A stretch of DNA of 64,000 bases from Mesorhizobium sp. STM 4661 (GTDB lineage: Bacteria > Pseudomonadota > Alphaproteobacteria > Rhizobiales > Rhizobiaceae), in assembly GCF_000359125.1 (NCBI RefSeq), contig NZ_CAAF010000031.1, positions 1-64,000 on the forward strand, written 5' to 3'. The notes under the pieces are model-generated. The model worked only from the letters and a program-made list of their open reading frames with translations, ran no database searches and had not been told where the DNA came from. Each line of letters opens with the position of its first letter. The first letter of the stretch is position 1. The translations under genes and the position numbers were made by a program. Shown one piece after another: positions 61,701-64,000 of this stretch.

Positions 61701-62241
61701 GCACCATGGCCGAGATCAGATTGTGCTCGCTCTGGTGCGGCAGCGTCGAGGAGACGGCGCCGTGATCGTCACCGGCCAGAAGCAGCACGCCGCCATGGCG
61801 ATTGGTGCCGACGGCATTGGCGTGGCGGATGACGTCCATCGTCCGGTCGACGCCGGGACCCTTGCCGTACCACATGGAAAACACGCCATCGTAGCGCGAA
61901 CCCGCGAACATGCCGGTTTGCTGCGTGCCCCAGACCGCGGTCGCGGCCATGTCCTCGTTGAGGCCGGGATGGAAGACGACATGGTTCGCCCTGAGATATT
62001 TGCCGGCGCGCTGCATCTCGCGGTCGAAACCGGCCAGCGGCGAGCCGCGATAGCCCGAGACATAGCCGGCCGTGTTGAGGCCAGCAGCAAGGTCACGCTG
62101 GCGCTGGACGAGCGGCAGCCGCACCAGCGCCTGCGTGCCAGAGACCAGGATGCGGCCGCGCTCGAGCGCATAACGATCGTCGAGGCTGACTGGGACCGCA
62201 TTCGCCTGGCCGGCTTTCGGGAGAGCGGCAGCCGTTGTCAT
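58768..62241 (-). CDS. Indolepyruvate:ferredoxin oxidoreductase, single-chain (IorA-IorB fusion)
   Basis: A 1157-aa enzyme that oxidatively decarboxylates aryl- or branched-chain 2-oxoacids to acyl-CoA with ferredoxin. The N-terminal pyrimidine-binding region has GYRGSPLAGFDREMQRAG; the TPP domain has GCPHSISTVVPDGSRASTGI and MGDGTYFHSGLLAIRAA (about 465-525). A two-cluster ferredoxin-like stretch follows (CEGCGDCSSVSNC, then CNTDLSCIKGFCP, about 640-690), and the gamma-type domain (IGGTGVITVSAILSQAAHLDG) is from about 725. The start ATG at 62241 has GAAGGAG seven bases upstream. This one-chain form is common in aerobic proteobacteria. Confidence 0.92.
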   Translation of the reverse strand: MTTAAALPKAGQANAVPVSLDDRYALERGRILVSGTQALVRLPLVQRQRDLAAGLNTAGYVSGYRGSPLAGFDREMQRAGKYLRANHVVFHPGLNEDMAATAVWGTQQTGMFAGSRYDGVFSMWYGKGPGVDRTMDVIRHANAVGTNRHGGVLLLAGDDHGAVSSTLPHQSEHNLISAMVPLLSPGGVGEYIDYGLLGWAMSRYCGAWIGFKCQTEIVECTATVDVDPARLGIVMPDLALPADGLSLRWPDGPHAMERRIEHKMAAVHAFAHANGIDRIVHGGGKARLGIVSTGKSWLDLLGALAALGIDERRAAELGIRLYKVGMVWPLEPQGLKAFTEGLEEILVVEEKRPVIEDQIKALLFNAPDRPRVFGKTDERGAPLLPSIGEISAVSVARAIVSRLGAPDAELGRRMKTIEAVAASAPGEVIALKRDPYFCSGCPHSISTVVPDGSRASTGIGCHMMVIGMERETSTFTQMGGEGGSWIGLSPFTDEKHIFVNMGDGTYFHSGLLAIRAAIAAKVSATYKILYNDAVAMTGGQRHDGEVSVPSIVEQTLAEGAKRVVVVSEKPEAWAGVLPRSVTVHHRDELDAVQRELREIEGVTVLVFDQVCAAEKRRRRKRGAYPVSPKRAFINELVCEGCGDCSSVSNCISIEPEETEFGRKRRINQSSCNTDLSCIKGFCPSFVTVEGGAIRKPKARTVAAGSDGLPMPALPALDRPYNMLLAGIGGTGVITVSAILSQAAHLDGLGLLTLDQTGLAQKNGAVVSHIRLARDPELLNTVRIGPGEADLVLGFDIVVAAAAASLATFAQGRTRAVLDDHFAPTASFVQNTAIDFRQEATLKQLRRAAGEEAITLIPATRLGLALMGDAIAANMFLLGNAWQRGLVPISLESIDRAIEMNDAGVAMNRTAFGWGRRAAIDLAAVLDAARTGSAEAPQPETLDAMVARRMAFLTGYQDAAYANRYRRLVETARAAEAGISADAEDFARAVAVGAFKLMAYKDEYEVARLHRDQSFRKKLAEQFEGDFRIRHHLAPPMISRIDPRTGHPGKIAFGAWINPVFAVLARLKGVRGTRFDPFGRTEERRMERRMIADYERLISDLSARLTQGNHAVATELARLPEEVRGFGHVKMAAVERFEKKKATLLERLGKESRLETKA

Positions 62242-62271
62242 CCGGGCACTCCTTCACGCAATATTTTGTAT

Positions 62272-63714
62272 CTACGCATCGTGCTTTCCGAAAATCGATT
62301 CCGATTTTCGGGCCGATGCGCCATCCGCCGATGCGACGTCGAAGACGCGACCGGCATTGAGGATATTGTTCGGGTCGAAGGCTGCTTTCAAGCGCCGCAT
62401 GGCGGCGATCTCGGCATCGCTGCGCGCCAGGTGCAACCATTGCTTCTTGTCGAGGCCGATGCCGTGTTCGGCCGAGACGCCGCCGCCGGCCGCGGCGACG
62501 CCACGATAGACGATGTCATACGCCGCCGCCGGATCAAGGGTGCCGACCTGATAGTGCAGATTGCCGTCGCCGAGATGGCCGAAAACGTAGATCTCGGCGC
62601 CGGGGTCGACAGCCCGGATCGCGGCTTCCGCCTCCCGCAGGAAGGTCCCCATCCTCACCAGCGGGATGCTGATGTCGACCCCGATCAGGCCTTTGATCGA
62701 AAACAGGAAGCGGTTGGCGTCCTCGCGCACGGCCCACAGCGCGCGGAATTCGCGCGGCGACTGCGAGACGACCACGTCGTCGACCACGCCGTCCTCGACC
62801 GCCTGCATCAGCACCGCGGCAAAGCGGTCGCCATCGCGGTCGGGCTCGTTGCCCTGTATCTCGGCCAGCACATAGACGGGTGAGCCGACCGGCAGCGGCG
62901 CCGGCGCGTCCATGCCGGCGACCATGGCGCCGTAGAGCGGCGCGAAATTCACCTCATAGGCCGACAGCAACGACCCAAGCTTGCGCCTCAGCAGCGCAAG
63001 CAGCGCAATCGCCGCATCGAGCGAGGCAAGCGCGCAGAAGGCGTTGACCTCGGTGGCCGGTTTCGGATGCAGCCGCAGGCAGGCGCGCGTGACGACGCCG
63101 AGCGTACCTTCGCTGCCGATGAAGAGCTGGTTGAGGTCATAGCCGGAATTGTCCTTGGGCAAGCCCTTGAGCGAGGTGAGCACGCTGCCGTCGGCAAGCA
63201 CTGCTTCCAGCCCGAGCACCTGCGCGCGGTACATGCCGTAGCGCAGCACGCGGATGCCGCCGGCATTGGTGGCGATATTGCCGCCGACGGTGGATGTGCC
63301 GCGCGCGCCGATGTCGACGCCGAACAGCAAGCCGGCAGCGTCCGCCGCTTCCTGCACCATCTGCAGCGGCGCGCCGGCCTCGGCGATGATCGTCGCCGCC
63401 TCGCGGTCGGGCGCCGCGACCGCCGTCATGCGCTCCAGCGACAGCACCGCTTCGCCGGCTTGAATGCGCGCCGCGCCCGCAAGCCCGGTGCGGCCGCCCT
63501 GGACGACAAGCCTCTGCCCGGCCTCGTTGCACAGGCGCAGAATGTCCGATACCTCGCCGGTCGTGCGTGGACGCAAGACGATCGCCGGTGGCGCGCCGTC
63601 CTTGCCGTCGGGGTCTTCCTGATAGCGCGGTCCGGCCTCGTCGGCCGAGACAATCGCCGACCTGTCCAGCCGCTTTTCCAGCCGCGACAGAAGCTCGGCA
63701 ATCCTCTGGGACAT
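62272..63714 (-). CDS. GlcD/D-lactate-dehydrogenase-type FAD-linked oxidase
   Basis: 480 aa from the ATG at 63714 (TTG at 63723 possible; neither has a clear ribosome binding site). An FAD-binding-4 domain is at about 40-215 (VVQGGRTGLAGAARI, STVGGNIATNAGGIRVLRYGMYRAQVLGLEAVL) and an FAD-oxidase C domain at about 235-460 (YVFGHLGDGNLHYQVG, SAEHGIGLDKKQWL). The group oxidises D-lactate, D-2-hydroxyglutarate, glycolate or other 2-hydroxyacids to 2-oxoacids, which could feed the 2-oxoacid oxidoreductase 30 bp downstream. The last residues come from a palindromic repeat. Confidence 0.88.
   Translation of the reverse strand: MSQRIAELLSRLEKRLDRSAIVSADEAGPRYQEDPDGKDGAPPAIVLRPRTTGEVSDILRLCNEAGQRLVVQGGRTGLAGAARIQAGEAVLSLERMTAVAAPDREAATIIAEAGAPLQMVQEAADAAGLLFGVDIGARGTSTVGGNIATNAGGIRVLRYGMYRAQVLGLEAVLADGSVLTSLKGLPKDNSGYDLNQLFIGSEGTLGVVTRACLRLHPKPATEVNAFCALASLDAAIALLALLRRKLGSLLSAYEVNFAPLYGAMVAGMDAPAPLPVGSPVYVLAEIQGNEPDRDGDRFAAVLMQAVEDGVVDDVVVSQSPREFRALWAVREDANRFLFSIKGLIGVDISIPLVRMGTFLREAEAAIRAVDPGAEIYVFGHLGDGNLHYQVGTLDPAAAYDIVYRGVAAAGGGVSAEHGIGLDKKQWLHLARSDAEIAAMRRLKAAFDPNNILNAGRVFDVASADGASARKSESIFGKHDA
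62275..62320. repeat. Palindromic repeat that encodes the C-terminus of the FAD oxidase
   Basis: A 46-bp palindrome with ends CGCATCG and CGATGCG and inner CCGAAAATCG/CGATTTTCGG, related to the element at 29948-29996. It lies inside the FAD-oxidase reading frame and ends one codon before its stop, so it supplies roughly the last 15 residues. Confidence 0.75.
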
Positions 63715-63719
63715 GAGAC

Positions 63720-63860
63720 TCAAGGATTTGAATGGCCCGGACGCTTCGACGCGGCCGGACGAGGGAAAGGCGAGGGCTGTGAAAGCGGCTGCGGCTGATT
63801 TCTACCGTCCGGCAAATGTGGGGAAAAACCGCCAAGAATACAGCCGGTTGCCTTCGCCAT
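63720..63860 (-). CDS. Possible short leader ORF upstream of the FAD oxidase
   Basis: A 46-codon frame starting at the ATG at 63860, preceded by a good ACAGGAG ribosome binding site, ending in TGA that overlaps the possible TTG start of the oxidase (TTGA). The predicted peptide is proline-rich and resembles nothing I know. It may be chance, or a translationally coupled leader, since the oxidase start itself lacks a ribosome binding site. Confidence 0.2.
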   Translation of the reverse strand: MAKATGCILGGFSPHLPDGRNQPQPLSQPSPFPRPAASKRPGHSNP

Positions 63861-63906
63861 GCGTCGCTCCTGTAACAAGCCGACCATAGGGGTGGCCGGC
63901 TATTTG

Positions 63907-64000
63907 TCAAACCTTTGGCAACTCGATCGCCATTGCGCGGGCCAGGTGAAACAGCCGCCGGTTTCGCCGATATGTCTTCACTTGCGCCAGGATCGCCTGG
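63907..64000 (-). CDS. 3' end of an unidentified gene running off the window
   Basis: One minus-strand frame is open from the window edge and ends in TGA at 63907-63909, giving a basic 30-residue tail (VKTYRRNRRLFHLARAMAIE, then LPKV). The composition, rich in Arg and helix-forming residues, looks like a real C-terminus but is too short to identify. Another minus-strand frame is also open here, so the call is tentative. Confidence 0.3.
   Translation of the reverse strand, partial: QAILAQVKTYRRNRRLFHLARAMAIELPKV

Overview
The window reads as chromosome or large-replicon sequence from a GC-rich alphaproteobacterium of the Mesorhizobium/Phyllobacteriaceae type. The grounds are family-level: dense ABC uptake operons with GntR, IclR and RpiR regulators, a truncated second FtsZ, a one-chain indolepyruvate:ferredoxin oxidoreductase, and short palindromic repeats of a kind I recall from rhizobial intergenic DNA. 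I see no nod, nif, phage, transposase, CRISPR, rRNA or convincing tRNA sequence. Gene density is very high: many genes overlap by 1-4 bases, and the longest stretch without a gene is about 360 bp.

Layout. (1) 111-10630: an IclR regulator diverges from a ribose-type ABC importer (binding protein, double ATPase, two permeases). Next come a lactonase-like amidohydrolase, a PLP amino-acid deaminase-like protein, RidA, a zinc deacylase and an unrecognised protein, together looking like a catabolic island for an unknown acylated or lactone-forming amino compound. (2) 10795-14703: a LysE exporter and a large MalT/BTAD-type regulator cut by one in-frame TAG. (3) 14875-19190: a minus-strand operon of a propeller-cytochrome c, a YeiH-type anion exporter with a C-terminal cytochrome c domain, and CysH. 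The two haem domains look like the halves of one di-haem oxidoreductase, which is the most unusual feature here. (4) 19555-26530: GntR, a PotABCD-type importer, an Asp/Glu/hydantoin racemase and a GNAT enzyme. (5) 26561-28818: Lrp, an MFS transporter and a small GNAT.

(6) 28815-40648: a cell-wall salvage island on the minus strand (a MurA paralogue, a BadF/NagK-type kinase, MurQ, a dipeptide-type ABC importer, a beta-lactamase-fold hydrolase and AnmK), with a divergent RpiR/MurR-like regulator. The palindrome GGAATAAAATATTCC or GGAATAAATTATTCC lies before murQ and before rpiR, so the regulator and its sites can be proposed from sequence. (7) 40719-47402: two VOC proteins bracketing a GntR gene and an SsuABC/TauABC-type importer, divergent from a BisC-type molybdoenzyme across a strong palindrome. 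(8) 47436-48434: FtsZ2. (9) 48640-55750: a second PotABCD-type importer with a 2-oxoglutarate/Fe(II) oxygenase, divergent from a pseudouridine kinase (with an HTH domain) and pseudouridine-5'-phosphate glycosidase. (10) 55820-63723: enoyl-CoA hydratase, ADP-forming acyl-CoA synthetase, indolepyruvate ferredoxin oxidoreductase and a GlcD-type FAD oxidase, consistent with oxidation of aryl- or branched-chain 2-oxoacids. The last 94 bases hold the 3' end of an unidentified minus-strand gene.

All functions are read from motifs and neighbourhood without database searches. Transport substrates and pathway assignments are inferences.
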